Assembly (NCBI RefSeq): GCF_001750685.1
Contig: NZ_CP017269.1
Coordinates: 682,001 to 746,000 of the forward strand
Length of the DNA stretch: 64,000 nt
Direction: 5' to 3'
Source: Geosporobacter ferrireducens
GTDB taxonomy: Bacteria > Bacillota > Clostridia > Peptostreptococcales > Thermotaleaceae
This document shows positions 25,672 to 33,653 of the stretch, in pieces (the first letter of the stretch is position 1; the number at the start of each line of letters is the position of its first letter). The notes beneath the pieces were generated by a model. The model was given only the letters and a program-made list of their open reading frames with translations. It ran no database searches and had not been told where the DNA came from. Made by a program: the position numbers and the translations under genes.

Positions 25672-25715
25672 GGTATCGGAGCTTGTCCGACAAAGAAACG
25701 GTCAAAAAAGGGCGC

Positions 25716-25750
25716 AAAAAACACCTTTACGGGGATAAGCCCGAAAGGTG
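25716..25750 (-). terminator. minus-strand terminator
   Basis: Minus strand: CACCTTTCGGGC, short loop, complementary CCCG and AAAGGTG, then TTTTTT. It would stop transcription coming from the lysE/metY side. Confidence 0.75.
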
Positions 25751-26107
25751 TCGAATGAAAAATGTGTGCAAAGCGCACGTGAAATTTTTATTGCTTTTTT
25801 TAATTTTTTAAAGAAGGGAACTGCGGCTACATCCAGCCGCCATGTTTACTTGGCGGCCCCTCCGTTAGCCAGAGCAAGGTTTTTGCGCGCATAAAAGCCC
25901 TCCAATCGCATAACTGCCATTGGAAGGCCCTTAAAAGCGCGCATTTAATTCCTACCAATTTTAGATTGGCAGTAATTTTAAAATTTCAATCTATCGGCCA
26001 ATAGAATACCCTTTAAAATATTAGTGCACTATTTTGTACTAAAACGTGTTAGAAAGATCGTTTATATTGTTGATATGAACACTTTGCTTTTGTTATAGTA
26101 AAGTTGG

Positions 26108-26695
26108 TTACAGTAATAGCAAACTAACAACACATTCCAATAAAGCCAGAGCCAGAATAATATTGATAATACGGTAATGTTTTATATATGTTCTTTGAAA
26201 TACGCCGCCTAAAGTGGCCCAAGTCAAAGTCGCAATAGTACCAATTGTCGCAATAACTATTTCAAATAACAGTAACGCACCAAAAAGCGAATAGAAAGGC
26301 AATACATATCCTGTTAATGCTGTAATTCCAAATAAATAAATTTTCACATTGACAAATTGCAGAACGAACCCAGTCCAAAAGGACGGCTTGCTGCTCATTC
26401 CGTTTAAGTCTGGTTTGCTTAACAAAATATGTATTGCAAGCCATAAGATGTAGGCGGCGCCAACATATTTCATTATGGCTATAACAGGATTTAAAAATCT
26501 TTGCATCCCATACACTAATATGGCACACAAAACTTGTACAGCGTAATATCCCGTAAAAATACCCAACAATAAGTTTTTTCCTTTTTTCCAACCTACACGC
26601 ACTATAGTATTAAGGGCGAGCAAGTTGCCGGGACCTGGTGTGAAAGCATTTATAATTGCATAAATAATAAAACTAGAGATTGTTTGTATATCCAT
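26108..26695 (-). CDS. LysE/RhtB-family amino-acid exporter (195 aa)
   Basis: Membrane exporter with about six helices. The N-terminal signature AFTPGPGNLLALNT is typical of LysE/RhtB proteins, which export amino acids or their derivatives. AAAGG lies before ATG 26695. It is 183 nt downstream of the MetY-like gene on the same strand, so export of homocysteine, methionine or a toxic sulfur analogue is a reasonable guess, not shown. Confidence 0.88.
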   Translation of the reverse strand: MDIQTISSFIIYAIINAFTPGPGNLLALNTIVRVGWKKGKNLLLGIFTGYYAVQVLCAILVYGMQRFLNPVIAIMKYVGAAYILWLAIHILLSKPDLNGMSSKPSFWTGFVLQFVNVKIYLFGITALTGYVLPFYSLFGALLLFEIVIATIGTIATLTWATLGGVFQRTYIKHYRIINIILALALLECVVSLLLL

Positions 26696-26878
26696 ACCAT
26701 AAATATCCTTTCTTTTTGCGCCTTATTTTAAGTGGTATGGTTCAATAGTCTTTCAAAAACACGCATAAACCAACTATTTTTTTCACACCTTTGGTTGGCA
26801 TAGTATTATTCAGACGCCTCTGTTTCTTTTATAAAAGCGCTGTCGCAAAGTTATATACTCTTCTATAATAGTCAATTC

Positions 26879-28144
26879 TCACTGTATAGATATAAAGCCA
26901 GTATTTAAATCCTCAATAATATCGTCTACATTTTCCAGCCCAACAGAAAGCCGTACCATTCCCGGATGGATACCCGCATCCTGTAGCTGTTCATCAGTTA
27001 ATTGCCTGTGTGTTTCACTTGCCGGATGCAAAACACAGGTGCGAATATCGGCAACATGTACTTCATTTGATGCCAAAAGTAAAGAATTCATAAATCGAAT
27101 TGCTTTTTCTTTACCGCCTTTAATCACAAAAGAGATGACACCACTTGCACCTTTTAGATATTTTTGAGCCAAAGTATAGGAAGCATTGCTTTCCAAACCC
27201 GGATATATTACCTTTTCCACATAATCGGAGCTTTCCAGATAGTGAGCAACCTTCATTGCATTTTCACAGTATTGTTTCATACGAATTGCAAGGGTTTCCA
27301 GACCCATGTTGAGCAGAAAGGCAGAATGGGCGGCAGGGTATACGCCGAAATCTCTCATAAGCTGCATTCTTGCTTTTATGATATAGGCGCTTTTTCCATA
27401 GGTTTCTGTATAGGAAATTCCGTGATAGGATTCGTCAGGCCCGGTTAAGTCAGGGAAGTTTCCAGAGTTCCAGTCAAAATTTCCACTGTCTACAATAGCG
27501 CCCCCGACTTGTACCGCGTGACCGTCCATATATTTACTTGTGGAATGCACGACAATATCCGCACCAAACTCAAACGGCTTGCACAAAATAGGAGTTGCAA
27601 AAGTATTATCCACAATAAGCGGCACATGATGTGCATGAGCAATCTGAGCAAGTCTCTCAATGTCCAGTACAGTTAATGCAGGATTTGCCAGTGTTTCTCC
27701 AAAAACTGCCTTAGTATTTGGGCAAAAAGCCGCATGAAATTCTTCATCACTTGCGTCCTGTTTGACGTAAATACACTCAATGCCTAACCGTTTGAGTGTG
27801 AAAGAAAACAGGTTTATGCTTCCGCCATAAATTTCAGGAACACTGATAATACTATCCCCGGCAGAACAGATATTCAGAATAGATAATAAGAGTGCCGCTT
27901 GCCCTGATGTTGTACATAAAGCTCCAATACCGCCCTCTAAATCAGCAATTTTACGTTCTACCGCCATTACAGTCGGATTTCCAAACCGGGAGTAAATCAG
28001 ACTTTTCATTGGGTCATCAAAAACTGCGGCGACTTCTTCTGTGGAATCATATACATAAGTTGTACTTTGAATAATTGGCAAAACGCGTGGTTCCGCGTTT
28101 TGCGGCGTATATCCTGCATGTAAACATTTGGTTTCGTCTCTCAT
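26879..28144 (-). CDS. O-acetylhomoserine sulfhydrylase / Cys-Met PLP enzyme (421 aa)
   Basis: PLP enzyme of the Cys/Met metabolism family. YSRFGNPT near residue 51, SGQAALLLS near 80 and VVHSTSKYMDGH, with the PLP lysine at about 206, are diagnostic. Length and overall pattern fit MetY (O-acetylhomoserine plus sulfide to homocysteine) or methionine gamma-lyase; sequence reading alone does not decide. AAGGAAG precedes ATG 28144. It lies between a LysR regulator and a LysE exporter, forming a sulfur amino-acid cargo block. Confidence 0.88.
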   Translation of the reverse strand: MRDETKCLHAGYTPQNAEPRVLPIIQSTTYVYDSTEEVAAVFDDPMKSLIYSRFGNPTVMAVERKIADLEGGIGALCTTSGQAALLLSILNICSAGDSIISVPEIYGGSINLFSFTLKRLGIECIYVKQDASDEEFHAAFCPNTKAVFGETLANPALTVLDIERLAQIAHAHHVPLIVDNTFATPILCKPFEFGADIVVHSTSKYMDGHAVQVGGAIVDSGNFDWNSGNFPDLTGPDESYHGISYTETYGKSAYIIKARMQLMRDFGVYPAAHSAFLLNMGLETLAIRMKQYCENAMKVAHYLESSDYVEKVIYPGLESNASYTLAQKYLKGASGVISFVIKGGKEKAIRFMNSLLLASNEVHVADIRTCVLHPASETHRQLTDEQLQDAGIHPGMVRLSVGLENVDDIIEDLNTGFISIQ

Positions 28145-28204
28145 AAATTCATCTTCCTTTTGTTTTATTTAATCATAACACAATTTTCTCGCCATAAATA
28201 ATAC

Positions 28205-28250
28205 CAATAAAATATGGCCTGACATAGCTAAAAGCTATATAAGGCCATAT
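28205..28250 (-). terminator. interrupted hairpin after lysR
   Basis: ATATGGCCT pairs with AGGCCATAT and, inside, ATAGCT pairs with AGCTAT, with matched 3-nt bulges. On the minus strand it is followed by TTTTATT. It probably ends the lysR transcript; its symmetry and position before the metY-like gene also allow a regulator site. Confidence 0.65.
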
Positions 28251-28266
28251 TTGCAAAAATCTCATA

Positions 28267-29181
28267 TTATATTTGCTTGGCAATATTTTTAAGGGCATCC
28301 CAGTAGATTTCGCCTAAATGGGTTAACGTCAAATCCTTATGTTTTAGTACGCCGACCCTAATCTGTTCATTAATGTTTAAAGGAATAGAAACGATGTCTT
28401 CACCATGTAGATATTTGGGAAATATTCCCGTTGATATAGTATAGGCGTTTAATCCGATCAAAAAATTCACGATTGCTGCTCGGTCGCTTACCCGAATACT
28501 CTTTTTTACGTTACGGGTGCTTAATATTTCTTCCGAAAAGTAGAATGAACTATATGCACCTTGCTCAAAAGATAGACAGGGATATTCGTCTAAATCTTCT
28601 AAATTGATTAAACCTAAGCCTGCAAGTGGATGAGCTTTGTAAAGAAATACATGTGGTTTTACGGTGAATAGCGGATAAAATTCAATGGAAGACTCGTCAA
28701 GTATCTTGCGTATAACGGTTTCGTTATATTCACTCAGATAAATAATGCCAAGCTCGCTGTGTAACAATTTAACATCTTCAATTATTTCAAAGGTTTTTGT
28801 TTCTCGGATAGTAAACTCATATTCCGCTCCACCAAACTCTTTAACTAGTTCAACAAAAGCATTTGCAGCAAATGTATAATGTTGCGTTGAAATGCAGAAT
28901 CGCTGTTTTGCAGGAGTGCCTGTCAGATATTTTTCTTCTAACATGTCTGTCTGTTGGATAACCTGCCTGGCATATCCTAAAAACTCTGTACCGTCGTTTG
29001 TTAGCGTAATACCTCGATTAGTTCTTACAAAAAGAGAAAGCTTTAGTTCATTTTCCAAATCTTTTATGGCATTAGAGAGGCTAGGTTGTGAAATAAAAAG
29101 AGCTTTGGCGGCTTCACAGATAGAACCTTTTTCAGCCACGGATAAAACGTATTTTAGTTGTTGTAGAGTTATTGTCAACAC
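28267..29181 (-). CDS. LysR-family regulator (304 aa)
   Basis: LysR-type transcription factor of normal length. N-terminal winged HTH: LKYVLSVAEKGSICEAAKALF and SQPSLSNAIKDLENEL, cited here as SQPSLSNAIKDLE near residue 33; the rest is a periplasmic-binding-like ligand domain. It lies upstream of the MetY-like gene on the same strand and most likely controls it in response to a sulfur metabolite (inference). It is the last AT-rich gene before the GC-rich ICE core. Confidence 0.9.
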   Translation of the reverse strand: MLTITLQQLKYVLSVAEKGSICEAAKALFISQPSLSNAIKDLENELKLSLFVRTNRGITLTNDGTEFLGYARQVIQQTDMLEEKYLTGTPAKQRFCISTQHYTFAANAFVELVKEFGGAEYEFTIRETKTFEIIEDVKLLHSELGIIYLSEYNETVIRKILDESSIEFYPLFTVKPHVFLYKAHPLAGLGLINLEDLDEYPCLSFEQGAYSSFYFSEEILSTRNVKKSIRVSDRAAIVNFLIGLNAYTISTGIFPKYLHGEDIVSIPLNINEQIRVGVLKHKDLTLTHLGEIYWDALKNIAKQI

Positions 29182-29488
29182 CCCCTTAATTCTTTTGATT
29201 ATACTTTATATGAATATGGTGTAAAAGTCAATTTACAGGGCTACACGTCTACACAAAACGGTTTACAGGGCTACACAAAACGGCAAGCAGGGCCTTTGTG
29301 TCCACAAAGGCACGCTGCACTCATTCCTCCCTCCGGTCGGACTGGCTCCGCTCTGCTTGTTGGTGCGCTGCCCCAAGCCCCGTCAGACCTCCGCTTTCGC
29401 GTCGTCTGTTAAGCGCCTGCGGCGCTGCTGCGCGTCCCGACCTGGACGCTTTTTACATGCTGGAAAAGGGAAGATGAGGGGAAGCCTA
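29182..29488. other. cargo/ICE-core junction
   Basis: No gene. AT-rich sequence changes to GC-rich near 29280. It carries direct repeats (29232-29283) and a GCCTTTGTG/CACAAAGGC hairpin at 29292-29311. Its place beside the relaxase gene makes it a candidate oriT or insertion scar. Confidence 0.5.
29232..29283. repeat. direct repeats next to the relaxase
   Basis: TTTACAGGGCTACAC occurs at 29232-29246 and 29262-29276; CTACACAAAACGG occurs at 29249-29261 and 29271-29283. The units overlap to give a 30-nt and a 22-nt period. Confidence 0.8.
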
Positions 29489-30889
29489 TCACCGCAAATT
29501 TTCTTGCTCCGGCGCGGATGGAGAATAGCGTAAAAGCCGGTCTGTATTTTCTTTCACCGTCAGCAGATTTTTCATATTTTCCCTGGCCTGACGGTAGCCC
29601 TGATAGAGCTTTTTCTTCTCGGCAAGGAGCGCGGCGTATTCCTGTTTGAGCGTATTGATGGAGGGAAGTTTTTTAAGCCCCAAAGCATCAAATGCTTTCT
29701 TTGCCGACTGATGTAAAATGATTTCTCCCTCATGTTCAGCAAGGAATTTTTTGCTATAGCCAGCCTTGCGGTATTGAACATAAACTTCCCGTGTCCGGCT
29801 GTAATTTGAGATATGTTTTTGCAGCTCAGAAATTTCCTTCATGCGGGTTTCTACCTGTTTAATTTTTTCGGAAAGAGCGTTAAAAGCTGCGGTCGTTTCT
29901 GCCGCTTTTTTCTCCAGAGCGGCATATTCGGTTAGGCCGTTTTCCTGTAAAAAGATTAACGTCTGCGCTGCCTGTTTCAGGTTGAAAATCTTTGCCCAAC
30001 GTTCGTAGCCGTAGCCTTTTCCTGCCTGGATTTTTGCTTGAATATCAATCAGCAGATTAACCTTTGTCGTAGCTGGCTCAAAGGCGCTGCCGCCGCCGGA
30101 AACCACCATGCGGATACCTTCGATCCGTTCCCGGATTGCTTGCTCGGTGTAGTCACCTTTTAAGGTATCACACCGGGTTCCACGTTTCTGCCCGGGGCCG
30201 GTAAACTTAATGTGCTTACCACGCTTGACCGCATATCCCGATGCTTCCATGAGAGAAAGAAACGCTTCAAAATCGGAGGGCTTTTTCTCCAGTGCGGCGT
30301 CGATGGCCCGGCGCAATTTTTCCTGAAAGGAAGGAGGCTTTTCATCACCCAGCCACGTTCCGTAATTTCCCTTACTCGGCTTCGGATTTTCAACAATAGA
30401 CAGTCCGTTCTCAATGCAGATTGTATCGCTTAACCTGCGAATGGCCCGACCGGAATGAAGAAAATCATCAAACTTTCCCGTGCAGTCCAGGGTGGTGGAA
30501 TTGAAGTAAATATGCGAATGGATATGGTGTTTATCCTCATGGGTTGTTACGATAAAGGCATGACGGCCTTTGGTAAAACGCATGGCAAGCTCATAGCCGA
30601 TCCGGTTCGCTTCTTCGGGTGAAATTTCCCCAGGCTTGAACGCCTGCCTGATCTGGTAAAGAAGAATATTTTTGTCCCGTTTCTGCTCCCGTCCGGTAAT
30701 ATAATAATACTGGCGTTTGGCAAGCAGAAACTCGGCGTCAGCCGTTGCAGGATCGCACATATACGTGGAAATCAGCAAGCCGTCCCGCGTCTTTTTTGGG
30801 TTCTTTCCATAGTCGAGGCTTTTCTTCAATGTTGCCAGAATGCTCCTGCCTTTGTCGATATGCCTGGGTCTGAAATAAGTGGTTGCCGT
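29489..30889 (-). CDS. MobA/VirD2-type relaxase (466 aa), ATG start apparently lost
   Basis: Relaxase that should nick the ICE at oriT and lead the strand into the recipient. The three-histidine metal motif is HIHSHIYFN; ITGREQKRDKN and the early Tyr in SLDYGKN fit the Relaxase domain, followed by a coiled-coil C-terminus. Homologues normally begin MATTYFRPRHIDKG. Here that sequence is present but the first codon reads ACG (30887-30889), 6 nt after GGAGG. Initiation may use ACG, ATT just before it, or TTG at 30829, which gives 446 residues and keeps the Tyr. A terminator hairpin ends about 5 nt before the ribosome site, so expression looks weak or controlled. Confidence 0.88.
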   Translation of the reverse strand, partial: TATTYFRPRHIDKGRSILATLKKSLDYGKNPKKTRDGLLISTYMCDPATADAEFLLAKRQYYYITGREQKRDKNILLYQIRQAFKPGEISPEEANRIGYELAMRFTKGRHAFIVTTHEDKHHIHSHIYFNSTTLDCTGKFDDFLHSGRAIRRLSDTICIENGLSIVENPKPSKGNYGTWLGDEKPPSFQEKLRRAIDAALEKKPSDFEAFLSLMEASGYAVKRGKHIKFTGPGQKRGTRCDTLKGDYTEQAIRERIEGIRMVVSGGGSAFEPATTKVNLLIDIQAKIQAGKGYGYERWAKIFNLKQAAQTLIFLQENGLTEYAALEKKAAETTAAFNALSEKIKQVETRMKEISELQKHISNYSRTREVYVQYRKAGYSKKFLAEHEGEIILHQSAKKAFDALGLKKLPSINTLKQEYAALLAEKKKLYQGYRQARENMKNLLTVKENTDRLLRYSPSAPEQENLR

Positions 30890-30905
30890 AATAATCCTCC
30901 TTCCT

Positions 30906-30955
30906 AAAAAAAGAGGCGCTTTACCCTAAAAATCGGAAAGAAGCACCTCTTTTTT
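30906..30955 (-). terminator. terminator between membrane protein and relaxase
   Basis: AAAAAAGAGGTGC pairs with GCGCCTCTTTTTTT (one bulge) on the minus strand and ends in seven T, then comes the relaxase ribosome site. It ends the 30973-31374 transcript and would block read-through into the relaxase gene. Confidence 0.8.
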
Positions 30956-30972
30956 CGTATGATTTTTTGCGG

Positions 30973-31374
30973 TTATATGTCCATGTTCTTCCTTGACCAT
31001 AGATGCAGCAGCAGGATAACCAAAGCCCCGGCAATCCAGATGCAGTATGTCCAAAAGAGATTGTGTTCTGTGACACTCCAGGCCACAATACCAAAAATGA
31101 ACCCCCAAAGGATGGACAGCATTATGGCAATAATCCAAAAGCCGGCCTTTGTCGTTTGCTGCCAAAGCAGAGCTCCGAAAACGACAATCCCGATTACAAT
31201 AGCCGGCACCGTGTGAACATGCAGTATACTATGTGCTGCGAAGCCTGCAATAACGCCAAGTGCAATACTGTCAAAAACAATAATCTGTTTAAGAAAAAGG
31301 CCGATGATAAAGATTATAATGCCAACCGCTGCGCCGATCAGCAGTTCAAAGCCTGCCGCCGCTAAAATTCCCAT
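30973..31374 (-). CDS. small polytopic membrane protein (133 aa)
   Basis: Hydrophobic protein with about five membrane helices (AAVGIIIFIIGLFLKQII, PAIVIGIVVFGALLW, WIAGALVILLLHLW) and a cationic end. I do not recognise the family. GGAGGGG precedes ATG 31374. It lies between the SLOG-type gene and the relaxase, an interval often used for accessory genes in this ICE type; entry exclusion or a transfer aid would be guesses. Confidence 0.7.
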   Translation of the reverse strand: MGILAAAGFELLIGAAVGIIIFIIGLFLKQIIVFDSIALGVIAGFAAHSILHVHTVPAIVIGIVVFGALLWQQTTKAGFWIIAIMLSILWGFIFGIVAWSVTEHNLFWTYCIWIAGALVILLLHLWSRKNMDI

Positions 31375-31480
31375 AACACCCCTCCTTTTGGATTATTATA
31401 CCATCAAGGTCGATCTGTTTCCACAATAAAAAGGAAGATGGCAGCTCCGCAGAAAAATTGCTTTCTGATTTTCTAATTTT

Positions 31481-31954
31481 TTATTCAATCCGCTCGTCCG
31501 AGATATCAATGATGCGCAGTTCCAGCCCCTTTGCCGCTGCCATCCGGAGGGTCTGCGCAGCATCGCTTTTTTGTTTTCCGTCAGAAACCGCAATCACTCT
31601 TTCCGATTTCTCGACTAAGTAACGATTTCTGGCGAAGTAGCAATCCCGGTCGCGCTCATTGCTGATTACTTTGACACCGCTGCACTGAGGCATCAACTCT
31701 TGGAACCGCTTATCTTTGGATTTTACCCGGTCGGAGTAAGGGATAACCGCCTCCACATACAGTTCGGGATATTGTTTTTTTTTTTTCGCAACAATAGCGG
31801 CAAAGTCCAAATCTACGTTATTTGACATACTGCTGAGGAATCTGGTAAATCCGTCCGCAATGGCCTGCTCAATTTCACGTTGAAGCTCCTGCCTGACGTA
31901 CTCGATTTTGTTTTTGGGTATCTCCCGAGGCCCTGTGACACATACTGTTTTCAT
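31481..31954 (-). CDS. SLOG-domain protein (157 aa, YspA/DUF1273-like)
   Basis: Rossmann-like SLOG-family protein related to YpsA/YspA and DprA, proposed to bind nucleotides or nucleotide signals. It has VCVTGPREIPKNK at the N-terminus, SNNVDLDFAAIVAKKK, RNRYLVEKSERVIAVSDG and a final RIIDIS. ATG 31954 (MKTVCVTG) is chosen because AAGG is 9 nt away. It has its own strong promoter and is divergent from an HTH gene that may control it. Confidence 0.78.
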   Translation of the reverse strand: MKTVCVTGPREIPKNKIEYVRQELQREIEQAIADGFTRFLSSMSNNVDLDFAAIVAKKKKQYPELYVEAVIPYSDRVKSKDKRFQELMPQCSGVKVISNERDRDCYFARNRYLVEKSERVIAVSDGKQKSDAAQTLRMAAAKGLELRIIDISDERIE

Positions 31955-31998
31955 GTCTTTCATCCTTTCCGTACTAAATATGATTTTGTACATTTACA

Positions 31999-32027
31999 AA
32001 TATAGTAGCTTTTATCTATTATGTCAA
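31999..32027 (-). promoter_or_regulatory. sigma-A promoter of the SLOG gene
   Basis: On the minus strand TTGACA (32027-32022) and TATATT (32004-31999) with a 17-nt spacer, 45 nt before the chosen start. Confidence 0.85.
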
Positions 32028-32100
32028 TTATAATACTCTCTCACAATTGGCAAAATTGCTCCTTCTATAGAGTAAAATCTATTGAAGGAGGTTGATACCA

Positions 32101-32427
32101 ATGGATGAAAGCTATATATCGGAAAGGCTGGCGCAGCTGCGGACACAGATGGGTGTATCAGCGCGGGACATGAGCCTGTCGATGGGACAGGCCGACAACT
32201 ATATTAACAATATTGAAAACAGGAAATCCATGCCTTCCATGCAGAATTTTTTGTGCATCTGCGAGTACCTGAAGGTGACACCAAAAGATTTTTTTGACGA
32301 AGGCACTACAAATCCTGCACTGCTTAACGAACTGATCACGGAGTTGAAACCGCTGAACAACAAAGCGCTTGAAAATCTGTTGAACTTTGTACGGGAGCTT
32401 CAAGGAAAGAAAGAAAGGGTTGGATAA
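32101..32427 (+). CDS. XRE-family HTH regulator (108 aa)
   Basis: Cro/CI-like regulator, the only plus-strand gene in the ICE core of this window. HTH at about residues 6-62: LRTQMGVSARDMSLSMGQ, then NNIENRKSMPSMQNFLCICEYL, cited here as YINNIENRKSMPS. The C-terminal helices resemble a dimerisation tail. AAGGAGG precedes ATG 32101. It is divergent from the SLOG gene, with CAATT/AATTG half-sites in between that could be its operator (inference). Confidence 0.85.
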   Translation: MDESYISERLAQLRTQMGVSARDMSLSMGQADNYINNIENRKSMPSMQNFLCICEYLKVTPKDFFDEGTTNPALLNELITELKPLNNKALENLLNFVRELQGKKERVG

Positions 32428-32488
32428 GAAGCTTGAACGATTGAATATTTTACTTGGGAGTACATTGTGCCCTCTGAGTAATGGAAAA

Positions 32489-32540
32489 CTGACCGGAAAA
32501 GGCGGCTCACGATTTCTCATGAGCCGCCTTTTCCGGTCAG
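32489..32540. repeat. 21-bp perfect hairpin
   Basis: CTGACCGGAAAAGGCGGCTC plus A pairs exactly with its reverse complement across a 10-nt loop. No T run follows on either strand. It lies between the convergent HTH gene and the HepT-tail gene, so it may protect transcript ends or mark an insertion. Confidence 0.85.
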
Positions 32541-32555
32541 CAGTTATTTAGTTCG

Positions 32556-32696
32556 CTAACGTTCCGGGTCGATGCTTTTCTTATTTTGGGATTCAGAGCC
32601 AGGAGTTTCGACCGCCTTTTTGCCCTCGGTAAGCTGCTGAAGGATAGATGGTTTTTCCACAGGTGGCAGATCTTTTCCGTGTTCCTGTGCAATCAC
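32556..32696 (-). CDS. 46-aa peptide with DUF4316-type tail
   Basis: Small frame starting at GTG 32696, overlapping the HepT stop in a GTGA junction, which suggests translational coupling. It contains PPVEKPSILQQLTEGKKAVE, the same tail motif that ends the ArdC protein and several other ICE proteins in this window. It could be a free-standing tail or the remnant of a larger protein replaced by the toxin-antitoxin pair. Confidence 0.55.
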   Translation of the reverse strand: MIAQEHGKDLPPVEKPSILQQLTEGKKAVETPGSESQNKKSIDPER

Positions 32697-33025
32697 CCTC
32701 TCACAAAAGTGTAAAAGCCCCGGTATGCTGTTTGTTGTGTTTCCCAAATGACGTTTTCATCCATCTCGGTGTAAGCGTGCGCCAGCCAGTTCCGCATTCC
32801 GCGTATCAGACCCCATTGCATCTGCTCTTTGGTTTCCTCGCGAAACTCAACCGAAAGGCCGTTTGCCAATTCCCCAATCTGCAAAATGCACATGGATACT
32901 GCGTTGAAATACGCCCTATCCTGTATAAACAACTGATAGTCCTTTCCAAATCTCTGGATAAATCCCGCGATGTCCCGGCAATAGTTTTGGATATGCAATA
33001 TCCTCTGTCGGTCTCCGCTATTCAT
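32693..33025 (-). CDS. HepT-like toxin (110 aa)
   Basis: HEPN-fold RNase toxin of the HepT/DUF86 family. The catalytic Rx4HxY motif is RNWLAHAY. ATG 33025 overlaps the antitoxin gene by 8 nt. With its partner it forms a HepT-MntA module, which stabilises mobile elements or acts in defence; in known systems MntA adds AMP to HepT to silence it. Confidence 0.85.
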   Translation of the reverse strand: MNSGDRQRILHIQNYCRDIAGFIQRFGKDYQLFIQDRAYFNAVSMCILQIGELANGLSVEFREETKEQMQWGLIRGMRNWLAHAYTEMDENVIWETQQTAYRGFYTFVRG

Positions 33026-33338
33026 AAATCTTTATCATCTCCGTTCGTACATTTTCAACGAACCATGGCGTCCGCTGCTGGGTACTTTCCTGCTCCAAAG
33101 TCTGTGTTGTAATTAAATCAACTTCCTTTCCGATGCTGTCGCACAAGTCGTTGTACAAACCGCCCATGTCAAACAGGCTTTTCACTTTGGAACCCATCCG
33201 ATCAACCAGCACGTCTACATCACTGCTTTCCGTCGCTTCGTTCCGGGCGTAGGAACCAAAGAGGTACACGGCGCGCAGGTTGTATTTCTCCGCCACCGGT
33301 GCTATCCTCTTTCTCAATTCGTCTATGGAATAAATCAT
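33018..33338 (-). CDS. MntA-like nucleotidyltransferase antitoxin (106 aa)
   Basis: Minimal nucleotidyltransferase. The active site GSYARNEATESSDVDVLVD contains the GSx10DxD pattern of MntA. A third acidic residue (KEVDLIT) follows. Start at ATG 33338 (MIYSIDE). It precedes and overlaps the HepT toxin gene, the usual antitoxin-first order. Confidence 0.85.
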   Translation of the reverse strand: MIYSIDELRKRIAPVAEKYNLRAVYLFGSYARNEATESSDVDVLVDRMGSKVKSLFDMGGLYNDLCDSIGKEVDLITTQTLEQESTQQRTPWFVENVRTEMIKIYE

Positions 33339-33653
33339 GCGCCTCACCTCACTTTTTCCATGCTACGCGCTGCGATATATGTTTTTATGCTTGTTCACGG
33401 TATCCCGCACTGGATGTCTGGAACAACCTTTATGCTGTCAATGGCCGAAATTGCAATCCTTTTTTATTATATTATACACCAAAATCTGTATTTTTACTAT
33501 TGCAAGTTGACGGAGCTTCAATGAAAGAAATAATGAGAAGGTTGATAGATAATAAATAAACAAATGAATGATGTGAGAATACAGAAGAATGAAACACGGA
33601 GAAAGCGACATATTCCCATGTTGGGAATACGCCATTTTCCATCATTTTATATA
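33339..33653. other. non-coding gap between mobC and mntA
   Basis: About 315 bases, AT-rich in the middle (TTTTTTATTATATTATACACC near 33465), where a minus-strand promoter for mntA-hepT may lie. It contains palindrome copy 2 at 33609-33631, just past mobC, so an oriT or regulator site is plausible. Confidence 0.5.
33609..33631 (+). repeat. 23-nt palindromic repeat, copy 2
   Basis: Arms TATTCCCA and TTGGGAATA; one base different from copy 1 at 3069-3091. It lies 23 nt after the mobC stop. Confidence 0.78.

Larger units (their letters stand above)
22100..25700 (-). mobile_element. nested recombination module
   Basis: A self-consistent block on the minus strand: sigma-type gene (frameshifted), a 66-aa protein, a DUF6870 protein and a large serine recombinase. 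The order mirrors the left module of the outer ICE (sigma-like, helicase, DUF6870, recombinases). Four 25-nt palindromes, found nowhere else in the window, mark its gene boundaries. I read it as the end of a second element nested in, or fused to, the outer ICE; its far boundary is not resolved. Confidence 0.6.
25573..26107. other. junction between nested module and sulfur cargo
   Basis: About 530 bases without a gene. It holds palindrome copy 4, a minus-strand terminator, and an inverted structure at 25885-25942 with GCGCGC at both ends and an inner stem CCTCCAAT/ATTGGAAGG. The inner structure could be a transposon or element end. Confidence 0.5.
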
